Of a stretch of DNA of 64,000 nucleotides, positions 46,401-59,100 are shown piece after piece (positions within the stretch are counted from its first letter, which is position 1; every line of letters begins with the position of its first letter). Both the position numbers and the translations under genes were made by a program. Location of the stretch: assembly GCA_947652115.1 (NCBI GenBank), contig OX393563.1, forward strand, positions 6,984,229-7,048,228. The letters run 5' to 3'. Source of the stretch: Blastomussa wellsi. Taxonomy: Eukaryota; Cnidaria; Anthozoa; Scleractinia; Plerogyridae. The notes under the pieces are model-generated. The model was not told the origin of the DNA. It made no database searches and saw nothing but the letters and a program-made list of their open reading frames with translations.

Positions 46401-49400
46401 AATACCAAATTGCACCAAGGGTAAAATTGAACCACAACATTTATATTTGATCAAAAATACTCTGCTGCATGTTGTATTTTCAACATTCTTCTAATTCTTC
46501 TCAGTGTTCTATCCCATCGAAACACTGTCCTTCACATAGATTTTAGCCAAGCCTAAAAGTGGCTCCATATTGTTTTGTGAAAATATATGAGCCTGGGATC
46601 CAATGAAAACATTAACAGTCAGCAGTCAATTTCAAAAAGACCCATGACCTCGATGAACTCTACAACTGAGCCCACAATAGGTTCATGTGGTACTGGTCAG
46701 TGGATATCTTGCTTTGACAGCTGTCAATTGACTATAAATGATATTTCTGGTCTTACCCCATATTTTCCCTCTGCTATTTTAAAATTTTCACTTTCTTCAT
46801 TTTAATGTTGTTTTAGTTCAAGAACATTTGTTTTGCTGGAAAGTGACAGTAGCGACATCAGGTGAGTGCAATTGTCATCCTTTATGATTATTATGCTACC
46901 ATAGCATACAAACACAGATGGATTTATGTGTTTTTTTGTTTGAGGCTTATGTTACAGTGGTACTTGTCCTGAGGGGTACTCTCTTGATATAATTTCAAGC
47001 GAGTCTGTCCTAATCAGGATCTGGAGCCATCCCGGCTAGAAAGGGTGTGGCTTCAATGGCTTTATGAATTTCGTTGAGTCTTGAGCAATCAGAAATAAAA
47101 GAAAATAGTAGTATGTATTTAGCTGGTCATCAGTCAAAATTAAATCATTTTCAAGACCAGATATTTAATTAGCACTTTAGTGTAAAAATCGTTTCCTTGT
47201 CCTAAACATGTACTAGAAAAACCCCCAATGGCCCCACTATACCCAAACATGGGCCATGTACCTGTTGCTTTAAGAGTAACAGAAAGTGCAGTTAGTTTTA
47301 AATCATACGAGAAATTGAAGCATTTTAAAACTCAAGATTTACTTAAACCATATGTTTAATCATGTGTTGAACAGAACTGATGCTAAATTCTAAATGGTGT
47401 GCCATAGATTGCCATGATTTCATAGCCAAGTTGCGTTTAATTTTATTTGAACTGTCAATTGGAAATAACCTGACTACAACAGCAAACTACTGATAGGTAC
47501 ATGTACATAAACATGCATTGCAACATGCATTGCAACACGCATTGCAACACGCATTGCAACACGCATTGCAACATGCATTGAAACATGCATTGCAACATGC
47601 ATTGTAATGTGGATCAGGAGAGTGTGGCCATTAACTGGCCACAGAATGATTTGTGGAATGTTATTATGTGACTCGTAAGGAGCACATATTCCAGTTACAA
47701 GTAACTAGAGCAGTAAGTTACTGATTCCATTTGTATTCATGCTTCTCACACACAACTGGTAGCCATGCCAAGGCGAACCACGCAGCCTGACCTTTATTAA
47801 CCACTTAAGATCGTAACAAAACATTACAACTGGCAAACAATATGAAAAAAATGCTACCTGGGAAAAAGCTCATGCAAACAAACCAACAACCAACTAGAGC
47901 CTAGTGACACCAAAAATTCAAACTCACAAAGCCTTAATTGGGCGGGTGGGCGAGGGTCAGGCAAGGCGAACGGCAACGAGAAAAACTGAGCACCTCGGAA
48001 AAACATGTGACCTACGCCCCCTGCACACTAGCACCAAGACTCCCAGTTGCGTGTGAGAAAAACGTTTTCCGCTTTATTCGTGCCTCAGCCAGCCTCGCAC
48101 AGTAACGTTTAATTCCATTCCGAGCGGCTTAGGCCGCAAGGTGTTACTGAGAGACATTATTTAATTGGTATTTGATGGAGATGAAATGTTATGGGACAAT
48201 CAGTCGGACAAAGACAGAACTAACAGGATTAGAACCCATACAGGTTGTGTGCTGTAATCAGATGAACTGCGGACATTGCTTGGTCAGCCACTAGGCCATT
48301 AGGCTCGATTTCCGCCGCTCTCTTGAGTCCGGGCTTCATTCCTCCCTAGGAAGGAGTGCGGTTCTCAAACAGCGGCTGGTAATCGAGCCTACCAGGCCAT
48401 TTACTAGGTTCATGTTTTTCTTTTTAGTGGTGAAATCAAAGAAGTCATGGAGTATGGGGGCCACGATGATCTAGATCAAGTTACTGGAATTGATGGCTAC
48501 TTGAGGACAACACATGATCAATTATTTGATAAACCAGATCAATTACCGAAAAAACCTGGTCCATTACAAGAAAACCCTGGTCAATCACTTCAGATGTCAT
48601 TGTTATCTAATGAAAGTATAAGTCGAGCTGCCAGTGCAGATACGATAATTAATTCAGTTCAAGCAGTGTTCCAGGAGTGGTGTACACATTCAACATTGGA
48701 ATACCTTGGCTTATCTCCGACAACAGACACTGAGAGCGTCAATCAAGAGGCCAATGAACAAGGTGAGGATTGTAACCAGCTATTCAGTTTCTGTCGCCTG
48801 TGAAGACTGCACAGGGTACGGTTGTGTTTATCCATACACTATAGCGAGGTCTTCCCAGTTTCAGTCCTGAGCAAACTGTACATTATTGTTCAATAGTTTC
48901 TGATGAACTTAATCTTTAGCGGGCTAGACACTGTATCAAGTACACTGGGTTCGAGCGCTGCACATGGTGGTTACGTGGTGTTATGCTATATCACGGTTGG
49001 TGTTGAGTTTGCTGCAGAGCGTTTGCTGTGATTGACTAGCGTTCCTTGTGACTTCTGCTAACCGTCCGATAAGCGAACTTAACGAACGCAGAGGCAATTA
49101 TCATTCGATAAACACATGGAAAGAAGTGTCAAAGTTCTAATCTCCTTTCTTAATTGTGTGCGTGTTCGTTTGCAACACTAACAAAGTGCAACTGATTTTT
49201 TAGACCCAGATTCGTTCACGACGAGGGTTGCTCGGTTCTACCAACCCGCAGTCAATGCCGAGAAAGACTCGGATTCAGATTCGGAGACTGGGGCATGTCC
49301 GGAGCTAGCCAGTGAAGACATCTTGATTAAAGAAAAGAAAACGCTTACTCGGGTTCGTAGACAATGATATTGATTTTGAAGTCAGAAACAGGAGGTTGTT

Positions 49401-51776
49401 TTTTTCCAGTGAAAATAACTCAGCTGTTTGTCATATCTGTTTAAATGACATTTAAAGGCGGGGCAAATCGCATTTTGGCCATAGTTGTTCAAAGGGTGAA
49501 TAACGCTAATATATTATACGTCTTAAACCCGAAACGAGATAACACAAGAAAAGTTGAAAAATAGAAAAAGCGCAGAAAAACGGTTTCCTTTCCTTTCCTC
49601 TCCTTTCCTTTCTTCTCTTATTTATCTTCTTGAATTCTTTTCTCATAGACTTTTTCACACGTCTGACAAGATGTCTCCATTCTTCTCGGCTGTAGTTCAC
49701 TTTCTATCTCCACTCCTTCATCACGTCTCCAAATTTTTAGAGCACTTTTGGATGTGTCGTTGTAGCGGACGACCAACTGGTCTTTGTCTGTTGGCGTGGT
49801 GTGGCTCGCACCTCCGGCCCTAGTTCGGCCCGTCCTCTCGTTGAATCGAAATAAAACCTAGCTACGGTCCTAGGACAACAGGGCCTGAACTTTTTTGTGT
49901 TTTCCTTACTTTAATTACACGCATGAACCCTATACACGTAAAACTGTAGCAAAAGTTCACAGCAGCATTTTGAAAGAAACCTTATAACTATTTAAGTCAT
50001 TTTCTCGCCTGTTCTTTTACGGTTCTCCTTGCTGGATTAAAGTCGCAAGAATGCTTATTTCTGAAATGCTGTGATTACTTTCTGCTTTCCAGGACCCAGT
50101 TTGTATTGTGCCACCGATCGACTCAAAGTCTCAAATGACTATCAGGAGACGGATCGTGTTAGACAAGTTGCATCGAGCGTAAGTTAGCCAAAACTAAAGT
50201 CATAACTCGGGCCAGTCACAACTTACGACACAGGCAATCCAGTGAATCAATCAAAACTCGAAGCAAACACATGTAGCCGAAAAAAGGGAAATGAGCGTAG
50301 CCGACGCGAAGCGCGGGAAAATGTGCGCGGGCGAATCACGATTGGCTTTGGTGGTTCTTCTGATTGGTCAAGAAAGTGGCGCGAGTTTTTTAAACCAATC
50401 ACCAGGCATAGTAATGCACAAACGCAAAAGCGCTCTAAAAATAAAACATAAAACATGGTTTAACATGTTTTTACTAGCGATTAGTCTTTGCTGGCAGATA
50501 ATCCACGTTCTTGCAGCATGCACAGTAAGCTATTTCCGAGTTGCCTTCTACCTCTGTTTCAAAACGAGTCTTGCTGCACAACCTTTCATATGGAAATGAG
50601 TTCGATTTTCAAGACAAAAGACGTGCGAGTAAACACATTTCCATATGAAAGATTGTGCACCAAGACTCGTCTTGAAACAGGGGAGAACTGATCAGCATCT
50701 CTGAAATGGCCTATTAGATTCTCTTGTGTCTTGTTTAGCATGCCGGATCTGTTGAGTGAAGTCAAGTTAACTGTTGGCGAAATATCCCGTGACCTTACTG
50801 AGCTTGTACATTCGTTTCGGTGAGTAGCTAACCTGTACTCCTATTATACATAAAATGCAATTTTATGGTCACAAGTATCAGTCACAACAACCTTGCGTGA
50901 CGTGTACAGGTCACGTGCTATAAGGAAATCCTTCGAGGCTGATTCTGATTATTTTATATTGCGGCAGTGCTGAGTGTGTAATTGGCATTTAAATACTAAA
51001 TGTCTAATTTCAATTTATCTTAACTAATATGCTGCCATTTTACTGGTAGTGGCCAACTTGAAAGCCTTTGTTACTTTGCTCACAAATGTAATTTATTTTA
51101 TTTATGTCCCTACATCTTATTTTTAATGTAAAATGTAACAATTTCTAATGTAAAAATTATGTTTAATTTTTGTTTATATTGTAAATAAAGAATTGAATTG
51201 AATTTCCCGACAGCCTGAGCAGCACAAACGTCACTCTGAAGCCATTCCAGTGGAAAATTCTCGCATTAGCTTTGATTCTAATGTAAGTATGTGATTTTTA
51301 CTAGACGTGACGACCCTTGACGCGTGTGGAATTTCCTTCGAGAAACTTAATTGGCAAAAGTTTGACATTTTCATTTTAAGTATAAGGCCACAAGTTTGAC
51401 ATTATTGATATCACTCTTGAACGGATTTCAGACTTTCCTTTTACGGGAAACCAATCTTAACTTTGCTTAATGCGGTTTTAATTTGTGACATTTTACTGTT
51501 TTTTATAGACTCAAGAGAAAGAACTCCCTCCTCTCACAAGCATTAGAGTCATCCGAGGATAACTTCAACGCTCTTCTGGCGCGTATGGAAATCACTCGTA
51601 AAGATATCGACCAAGTTTTGGCGCCATTATCCTCCTTTGAACTTCAACATCCAGGACATTTTAAGAGCGCCGTGTCCGACAAAAAGGCCGTCAAGACATT
51701 TGAATATTCCGATGAAAAAAAGGAAGTTCTATTGAGAGAACGAAACGATTACGGCGACATGGAAGAATTGGACTAA
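43449..51776 (+). CDS. RPAP2: RPAP2, RNA polymerase II CTD phosphatase (13 exons, ~516 aa)
   Basis: RTR1-family protein that removes Ser5 phosphate from the Pol II CTD and aids Pol II assembly and nuclear import. Exons: 43449-43530, 43614-43677, 43775-43892, 44736-44834, 45931-45996, 46209-46297, 46817-46861, 48428-48762, 49204-49352, 50093-50178, 50739-50819, 51214-51282, 51509-51776. All are bounded by AG/GT and sum to 517 codons. The RTR1 zinc finger spans exons 4-6: SHYNDVVEERMLSKKCGYPL with CNNEM, then KTNRVYDITERK, CFCSNRCFKASKYLE and SPVWSRIGER, close to human. Exon 8 is a long acidic, Ser-rich linker. Exons 10-13 carry the conserved C-terminal part (RRRIVLDKL, PFQWKILALALILM). The start has a good context (ACAAGATGG). 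The junction of exons 1 and 2 is uncertain: 43449-43541 with 43616-43677 also keeps frame (519 aa). A TATAAAG lies about 110 bases upstream. Confidence 0.93.
45650..45880. mobile_element. MITE with TTAAAGGAGC ends, copy 2, in RPAP2 intron 4
   Basis: Ends TTAAAGGAGCAGTGTCACGG and GACGTAGCTCCTTTAA. Longer sister of 14874-15039. It ends 50 bases before the exon 5 acceptor. Confidence 0.75.
46683..46750 (+). repeat. Short dispersed repeat shared with 17690-17755
   Basis: TCATGTGGTACTGGTCAGTGG and TGACAGCTGTCAATTGAC match TCATGTGATACAGGTCAGCGG and TGATAGCTGTCAATTGAC in an SLC18B1 intron. The ORF at 46587-46805 crosses this repeat and is not a gene. Confidence 0.55.
47509..47604 (+). repeat. 12-bp minisatellite, 8 units, in RPAP2 intron 7
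   Basis: Eight head-to-tail units of CAACATGCATTG or CAACACGCATTG. Three consecutive inner units share the C variant, which suggests local expansion. Confidence 0.95.
48301..48390. repeat. Short palindromic repeat in RPAP2 intron 7
   Basis: AGGCTCGATTTCCGCCGCT at the left is matched inverted by AGCGGCTGGTAATCGAGCCT at the right. A tRNA-like stretch (minus strand, GGGTTCTAATCC) lies just upstream at 48215-48300 and may belong to the same SINE-like unit. Confidence 0.5.
50215..50430 (+). repeat. Dispersed repeat family, copy 2 (see 18505-18725)
   Basis: Same block order as 18505-18725: AATCAAAACTCGAAG, ACATGTAGCCGAA, GCGCGGGAAAATGTGCG, TTCTGATTGGTCAAGAAAGT, GGCGCGAGTTT, AAACCAATCACC. It lies in RPAP2 intron 10. 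Confidence 0.7.
50529..50715. mobile_element. MITE, same family as 13600-13779, in RPAP2 intron 10
   Basis: CTATTTCCGAGTTGCC at the left and GAAATGGCCTATT at the right, with inner TTTCAAAACGAGTCTTG and its inverted form AAGACTCGTCTTGAAAC. It ends 24 bases before the exon 11 acceptor. Confidence 0.75.
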
Positions 51777-54700
51777 GAGTAAAAACTGATAACTGCATGT
51801 TGGCATTCGTTCATAATAGATGATGTGAAAAAAATGAATATTATACACAACGTTTGCCTTACTATTCCATTGGTTGGTTGGTTGTGCCTGCTTGTTGCAT
51901 GTTACCGTTCGTGTTTTTGTCGTTTGTATGCAAAGTAAAAAAAGTACAAAAAGGTATTTTTACCGGACTTGAAGACACTCCTCCTCCTCCCCCCACCCCT
52001 CTCCCTCTACTGAACTAGAAAACGATGTTGTAAAGGGCCTCTTTCCCTCAATAATGGAATGCTTGTTCGTCACAGTTTATTCTCGACAGCATTGATTCTG
52101 TCGTTCAGACAATTTGCTCTCGAGTTTAGAGAGGCACTTTGAGGGGTCCGGCGAGTAACCGCCCTTACAAGGTCTCGCATGAATCATGGCTCGCTGTCTT
52201 TCGAATCAACTGGAGCTCACGAGAGCTGCCCAAGAACACAGCACAGTCCCTGTCAGGTCTCGAACCCAGAACGGAAGCACCAAAAACAAGACCACCACGC
52301 GTCAGGGAAGCAAAACCTGTTTCCGAAATCCATTGGGAACATTTTCTTGTTTCCGACAGACGCCATTTTCTTTCGAAACCTGTTTGTCACGTAGGCAACT
52401 GTGGAAAACCTGTTTAGGTATAGCCTGGTACCAATGGGCTTGGCGCGAATGTTACATCGTCACCGAAAGACATCGCTTCCATGCCCTTGCGTGGCTCTCT
52501 CTCTCTCAAAAACGAGACAATCGTGCTAGAGACTTAACCGCGATCAAAGGCAATAAAAGTACTCGAAAGATAGAGCTTTAATTTTCACTGTTTAAAGTGT
52601 GATATTTTACCAGTTTCATGTCGATTTACTAATTTTTTTCGGGGCTGTACTGAAAAAGTTTTGAGTATTTCTAAACGCCGAAATGCGAATTTGTCGACGC
52701 GCGCTATTGAGTGATTTGGTCGGGCGCAGAGCATATGAAAAGCAAGCACTCGTTTATTGTTCAACGGTCTTTTTTATGCCCGTTCCTAGCTTCAATTCAT
52801 GGCAAATGATATCCCCCGAAAGGAAAGAAACGTTTTAGACGCGGTGGATCTACGGACCAGCTTGACTAGGTAGGTTTTTGCGGTGTTTCTGTGAGCCTGT
52901 CGAGAATCGGTGGAGCTTGTATTAGCCAAAAAGGTGTTTGTTTCTTCAATCCCGACCAACTTTATAGAGTTAGGGTAGCCCGCGAATGCAGCGATCTCTC
53001 TCTTCACCACCAAAGCTGGCTGGCTTTTTCATTTTGCGCTTGATTTGAAATCGCTCGGATGACTTTGTCAGAGTAACGACAGTATGTCGGACACTGAAAC
53101 GATGGTCGAGTTGATTGCTTACAAGCTATTACTTCCTTCCAGCCCGCCTTACTCCAAACGATTCTTTTTAATTTCAGCCTTGCCTTAAAATGATTTGATA
53201 GATAAGAGCTCACAATGATTCACCTGCCAACAAAACAATGGGGGGTGGGGTGGGATGGGGTGCTTCTAACGGACAAATGGCGAACAGAGCTTCCAGAGAT
53301 GTAGTGCATGTCTTGATCAATTTATAACCTGTACTGATAGTGTTATAGAAAACGCTTTTATCGATTGGGGCTCTGAAGAAATTACGGACTATTCCAATTT
53401 CGGACGGGTAAGTATTTTCAGACAGATTTTTCCTAAAATATTTCAGTTTTTACGGTTTTTTTTTCACCGTGCGACTATGTTAAACATTCTGAATTTTTCG
53501 GACGTAAGCTTTCTGTTTTCATTCATTCAGTTTAAAATATTCACTTTTGATTAAAATGCAAATTCAGGCTCCGCGACACATTTTTTGCAAAACCTAGTGA
53601 TATCGACGCAACGGGCTTTTGGTGCAGTAGCTCAGCCAATAGGGTTTATTTATTTGTTTATTTTTTGCTTATTGAAGCACATCGTGATCGAATTTAGGTT
53701 TTTAATCTTATTAAAGGTAATCTACTGATTATCCAATATTTGGCGTGGCTTTGCTCCTGTAGGTTTTGGTAAGTACATCGTTGCGATCAATAGGGCGTGG
53801 GATGACTTTTGCAGATTTGAAACAAAAAACAGTTACAAAAAAGCTGCAGATGGTTCAATCATTGTATTTGTAGTGATGTTGATTACTAAACCGTACTTCG
53901 CTGACGTTACATGCTTGTTTAGCACGAATACAACTGAGTTCTTCACATTCGATTCTGTTTAGAAGATATTAATCTTTTGCTATCGTCAGCCAAACTGCAC
54001 CTCGTTGATCCGACACCAACTGCCCACGAAAATTTGATATCGACGGGATGGTTGATCTTATCAGTTGTTAGACTGTTCACAGCTGCTCTATTTTTTCAAC
54101 GCAAAAGAAAGCGCGTGAGCAAAAAACTCATTAAGCGAAGTACTAGGGGGTGGGGGCGGGGAGCGAGTGAAGAAAGAAATACCCCTACCCCTTCGTGCCT
54201 CACGTTTTGCACCGGAGTCCAGTTCTCTCGCGATTCATTCACCACGTTCGTCGATCGAGGAAAAATACGCAAAAAATAGCGGACTGTGAACAGTCTAATC
54301 AGTTGTATTCTTGAAGGGCCCTTGTCAGCCACACTTTTGTTATTGTTTACATGCGAAAGTTTCAGAACTATATTTTTTGTGGAGTGTGTCGAAAGGAAAG
54401 AGATCACTGAGAAACTTGTAAAAGTTATTTAAACACTCCCAGTAACATAACTTACAGCAATGCAATACTGAGATTACGCTTCACCGTACAACTTCCATAA
54501 TTTCGATGGCATCGAAAATGGCGGAGGCTGACTAGGACCCTTTAAACGTTTGTTTTGGTGTTACGGCAGGGCCTATAATAACGACGTGTTGGTAAAGCGT
54601 GGCTCCTACTGCAAACGGTTTTGTCCTCCCAGGAATATTTTTCTTGAGCATCCGAGTAAGGTTTCATGTCTGTTCGACCATTGCCTCGGATAATTATGGC

Positions 54701-55362
54701 TTATGACGGGTTTATAAAATATCACAGGTATTCGTCATAATACTTATCAACCGTAACTACTTCTATTGTAATATTTTCAGTTCATCTTTAGAATTCACCA
54801 CGGCTGAAAACGACATAGATTTATTCACTGAAAATGTTAGACAATTTAGTTACATTTAGTTACATTTTGGTAGGGCGAGGAAAACCTCAGGAACCACTCG
54901 GCTAATAGCGGAGGCCACTTCAGCTATCAATATATAGAGAATTCACCATCAGCTCTGTATTGAATGATACAGGTGTAATTTGACAAGTGTAACATGTACA
55001 CCGCGTGAATCCACTTTGAACCAGCACAATGTCGAAGGGAAGGAGACGATTTGGAGTGGTGGTCGACAGCAAAGTACCGGTGACAAAGAATAAAACACAA
55101 GAGAACTATAATGCTGAACAATTATGGATAACGTTGTTGAAAGTGACAAGACCAGGACAACATGTGATGCTAATTTTCTTGAATCTTTACTTTGTACTTT
55201 CTACTTTTAACTACACGCCGTTGGGTTTTATATTTCTACAGTTCTCGACTTGGGGATTTTTCTTGTTGACAACGAGTCCACTTTAGTGAAAACAATTTTT
55301 AATTTAACGCGTTTTCCGTCGGCAGCTACTGCAATGATAACGATCGTCTTCCGTCAGGCTTG

Positions 55363-55394
<32 letters not shown>

Positions 55395-56505
55395 CTTTAT
55401 TGACTTTCCCCAAGGGGGCTTTTCAAAGACAATATTAAAAAATATATATATTCCTATTTACAATTACAATCACAGAGCGGGAATCTGCGGTGAAATTACA
55501 CCCCAACGCCGATTAACAATTAACGGGGTATCCCGGATGCAGCTGACATTTCACATGTCTTGAGGTGATATAGCTCAGCGATTATTTCCCTGAAGTCGTG
55601 TGGAGATTGCTCAAGAAGATGTCTTTGAATTCCTGTCACTATTTAAAGAGAGGCTGTTACCTGTTCCTTGTACTCATTCAGTTATGAGACTGGGGAGGTA
55701 CCGGCTTACTCACACTAAATAATAATCTGATAACTCTCATCATTATCTAGTTAGTGTAGCAGGTCCACATCAGCTTTCGCTGCCATATTTTAACCTGCAT
55801 TGTTAAATAAAACATGTATGTATGCATCATATTAACGAGAAAAACGCAAAATTGATTGTAGCTAAACCGCGATTGGTTGCTTTACTCAGTATTTCACAAT
55901 TCCAACTAAATCTGGCATCAGTTGCACACTTAATGAGAAATGCCCCGGAAAGACCACTGACCAGCATGACCACGTACACCAGCTTCTGGAAGTAAAGGGA
56001 CACTGGGGAACTACAGCACCAGTATACACGTTGACACGAGGCAAGCTTAAAGGAGTTTCGTCATGGACGGTTTGCGCACTTGGAAAAATTTGGCCTACAG
56101 TTTTCAAATTTGTCATTTTTTATCCGTCTCAATCGTCTCCATCTTTAACCACCCTTGTCAGTGGCGGATCCAGGGGGAGGGGGTCCGGACCCCCTTCTCT
56201 GACCGAAGTTTTTTTTCTACTTGTTTGACGCTTAAATTCCCGCATCGACTAGGTCGCTTCTGGGTCAAAATTTGGACCCCACCCCCTCACAAAACACCCA
56301 TGCACGCTCAAGTGGTCACATGACCACCCGTTCCTGCGCTAATGTCCCGGATGTCACGCAAACACCACATTCTTTCTCCTTCTCCGCTCATAAAGTCACT
56401 CATCGATATTGTAAGGTACAATGTTTAAAAGGACAAATAGAAGACTGATGTAAAAAGAACATAATAAAAGTTGATACTATTAAGTTATCAAAGTCCTTTC
56501 CAGTT
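51777..56505. other. Intergenic downstream of RPAP2, no secure gene
   Basis: Nearly 5 kb. A CATA tetranucleotide array lies at 55364-55394. ORFs at 52139-52581 and 53977-54279 have no recognisable domain. One small frame at 55029-55286 (starting MSKGRRRFGVVVDSK, 85 codons) follows a leader with an ATATATAGAG motif; its first half is polar and basic, its second half hydrophobic. I do not recognise it, and no downstream exon was found, so it is not called. Confidence 0.45.
55364..55394 (+). repeat. CATA tetranucleotide microsatellite
   Basis: About eight CATA units without interruption. Confidence 0.95.
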
Positions 56506-56510
56506 TTAGG

Positions 56511-57900
56511 TGGTAACATAGTCACCTAGTCTCTTGGGAGGTTGGATTACTCTTCCAGATCTACTGAGTAATGTCTCTACTTGGACTGGACTCTGACCCC
56601 CAATTGGGCTTGTACCTTCTCTCACTTCTGGGCTGTGTGAGGTTTCTTCATCTCCTGCTGACTCAAGTGGTGCTACTTCTGGAATTGAAGGATGTGACTT
56701 GTTTGGCTCTTCGGCAGGAGTAACAAAGCACTTGACATGCTGGATATTCCGCTTATACTCTACTACCTGCGTAGACTTTAACTGCATCTGGTCACCGTGT
56801 CGAGCCATGACCTGATAAGGATCTCTCTCATAATATGGCGATAACTTGTTCTCCTTCTTCTTCGCCAATAACACAAGATCTACCTTCTGTATGCACTTCT
56901 CTCCTGCCCGATTCCTGTTGTCCGCATAATGTGCCCCAAGCTGTTTTTTTCTGCGTCATGATCTCTAGTTTCCTGGTGTCCTGCCCCGTCAGAATCGTCA
57001 AAGTTGCCAACATCTGGCAATTATATGGGCTCTTTGCAGTTTTCATATGTGGAGTAGAACGATAGGCAAGAAGGAATTAATTCAGCTCCAACCTCCAGTC
57101 TTTCTTCTCTGCGTGGGCAACTCTCATTGACTTCAAAAGTGAACGGTTCTGTCTTTCGACTTACCCGTTGGCTCTCGGCCATAAGGGCGTTGCCAGTCTA
57201 TGCTCAATTTCCATTTCATGCAGATATTCTGCCATCTCTGAAGACACTAGGTTGGCTCCATTGCATGTCGGTTCTCAAAGTAGTGGGTATTCTATATCTA
57301 GAGAACTGTATGTCAAGACACTTAATGATTACCCCTGATGTAGTAGATCTAATTACGTCGACTTCAACCCTTCGGCTGAAGGGGTGACGGTTTCCTTTGT
57401 AACCAGCTGGCATCCATAGCATTCTTGGAATTTACGTTCCGCCTCCTTGTCAATATCTGGCCACCATACTTTTGATCTCAACCGCTCCTTCATTTTCACG
57501 ATCCCCTGGTGACCCTCGTGTGCAAGCTCTACGACTCTGCTTCTCAAGGACTTTGGAATCACAATTCTTGTTCCCCGAAAAACCCCGGAAAACATGTCGC
57601 TCGTATGGAATATTCTCTTCTACCCGAAAATGGGAATCTAACTTACGAATGGCGATTTGATATTCATCATTATTATCCTCTGGGATCGGACCAGGATCTG
57701 GGATCCTCGAAGTTATCCTGAACGTCCATCCCCGTGAAATGCAGTAATTGAGACGTCTGGTTGTGAGCATCGTTAATTCCCTTTCCAGCTGCGTAGTATT
57801 CGAAGGCACACTTCCACTTATGCCAATTCTCTGCGACCTTTGAGGCAGGGCCACTCAAATCCAACGGAGGTAAATTCCATACATGAATATAGCCCATTGT
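56511..57900 (-). pseudogene. Collapsed Ty3/gypsy retrotransposon (gag joined to integrase)
   Basis: From 57890 down: a gag-like N-terminus (SGPASKVAENWHKWKCAFEY, QTSQLLHFTG), further gag (KLDSHFRVEENIPYERHVF), then without protease or reverse transcriptase an integrase zinc-binding region with HxxxH...CxxC spacing (VVELAHEGHQGIVKMKERL, VWWPDIDKEAE, CYGCQLV) at about 57560-57380. The integrase C-terminal tail (KLSPYYERDPYQVMARHGDQ) follows at 56874-56700. The frame changes several times. The element has lost its middle and is inactive. LTRs were not located. Confidence 0.75.
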
Positions 57901-59100
57901 ATTACAACGGTAAAGTAAATGCAGAACAAAACTATTGTTGATACATTTTGTATGCTTCTTGTTAGAGATTCTTATAATTTTATCAGCGGATAGTAAAATG
58001 TATAATATGCTATGGATGTAGGATGCTAAATGCTGGCTTGTGAGAGTACAATGACTCCGAGTTTCAAATACAGTCAGCTTTGTTTTATAGAGTGGAACCC
58101 CCACCTATAGTTCCAAGCCGAAAACACAGTGAAATCGCCCAAAAATTGAACATTTCCTCTCGATTTTCCGTATTTTAAACTTGAAAAATTTTCTAAGTCT
58201 ACGTTTATTTAATCTATTTTTCATGCGATTCTAGACAAATTTCGTTAAATTTTTCTAAGTTTAAAACTATTTTGGAATGAAATGTTAGTCGAACAAAGGA
58301 ACGACTCAAACAAAGAGCGGAACCCCCAAAGGCTCTCTATTGTTCCGGCTATTGTAAATGTGGGGGGCTGTGCGGAAATCTTGCCATATCCTTTGTCGCT
58401 AAATGTTCGTCCATCGTCGAAAAAACTCGATAAAAACAACAAGCAAGCTCACTGTTTTCACTGCAAACTCAACAACCCGAGTGAACCCCAGCCTCGCTAT
58501 CATGTTTGAGTGGTTACTAACCCAAGTTGGCGCCGGGAACTAAACGGGATTTGGCGGGGCTTTTGGCGCCAAAATAGTTAAATTTATTTTTTTGAGTCAT
58601 TCTGCATATATTACATTCCGCATAATTATGCCATTCCGCAAGTCACGCCACATGCCATTTCCTCCTTTTACCCTCACCGTACCTCCACGCAATCATGCAA
58701 GACAAGCTTTCATGGCGATTCCGTAACCCAACAACAAAGATAATCCAACATGTGAAATTTTGCATGTAAACCAAACTGCGGTTTATTATTTGATAACTTT
58801 ACCAACAAATTATTTGAACTCGGTCAGTGAAACAATTCAGTATTAAGCGAAATGGGTCCAATAGATCCAGAGAGAAGAATATGTATAATGATATAAATAT
58901 TCATTATTAAATGAAAACTAGACCAATCGAGTTGCAACGTACTTTACTTGCAAATTAGTCGCTGAGAGAGTAAAGCGGGCTATCGAAACGCCAGATACAT
59001 AACCAAATATCGGCAGTTGAGTGTTTTTTCCACAGAATTCAACTGAATGCCCGGGGACTAAATCCAGCTTTGAGGAAACTTTAAGGTCTTTAAGGAAACT
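57901..59100. other. Upstream region of the second SLC18B1-like gene
   Basis: No coding exon recognised. The ORF at 58282-58509 crosses repeat-like text. The leader immediately before the ATG at 59101 contains a short direct repeat (AAGGTCTTTAAGGAAACT). Confidence 0.4.

Noticed and set aside
47509..47604. Regular short repeats that might suggest a CRISPR array
   Set aside because: The units are contiguous 12-mers without spacers and lie in an intron of a eukaryotic gene.
55029..55286. 85-codon frame starting MSKGRRRFGVVVDSK
   Set aside because: Kept out of the gene list: unrecognised, no supporting exon, and its second half reads like chance hydrophobic sequence.
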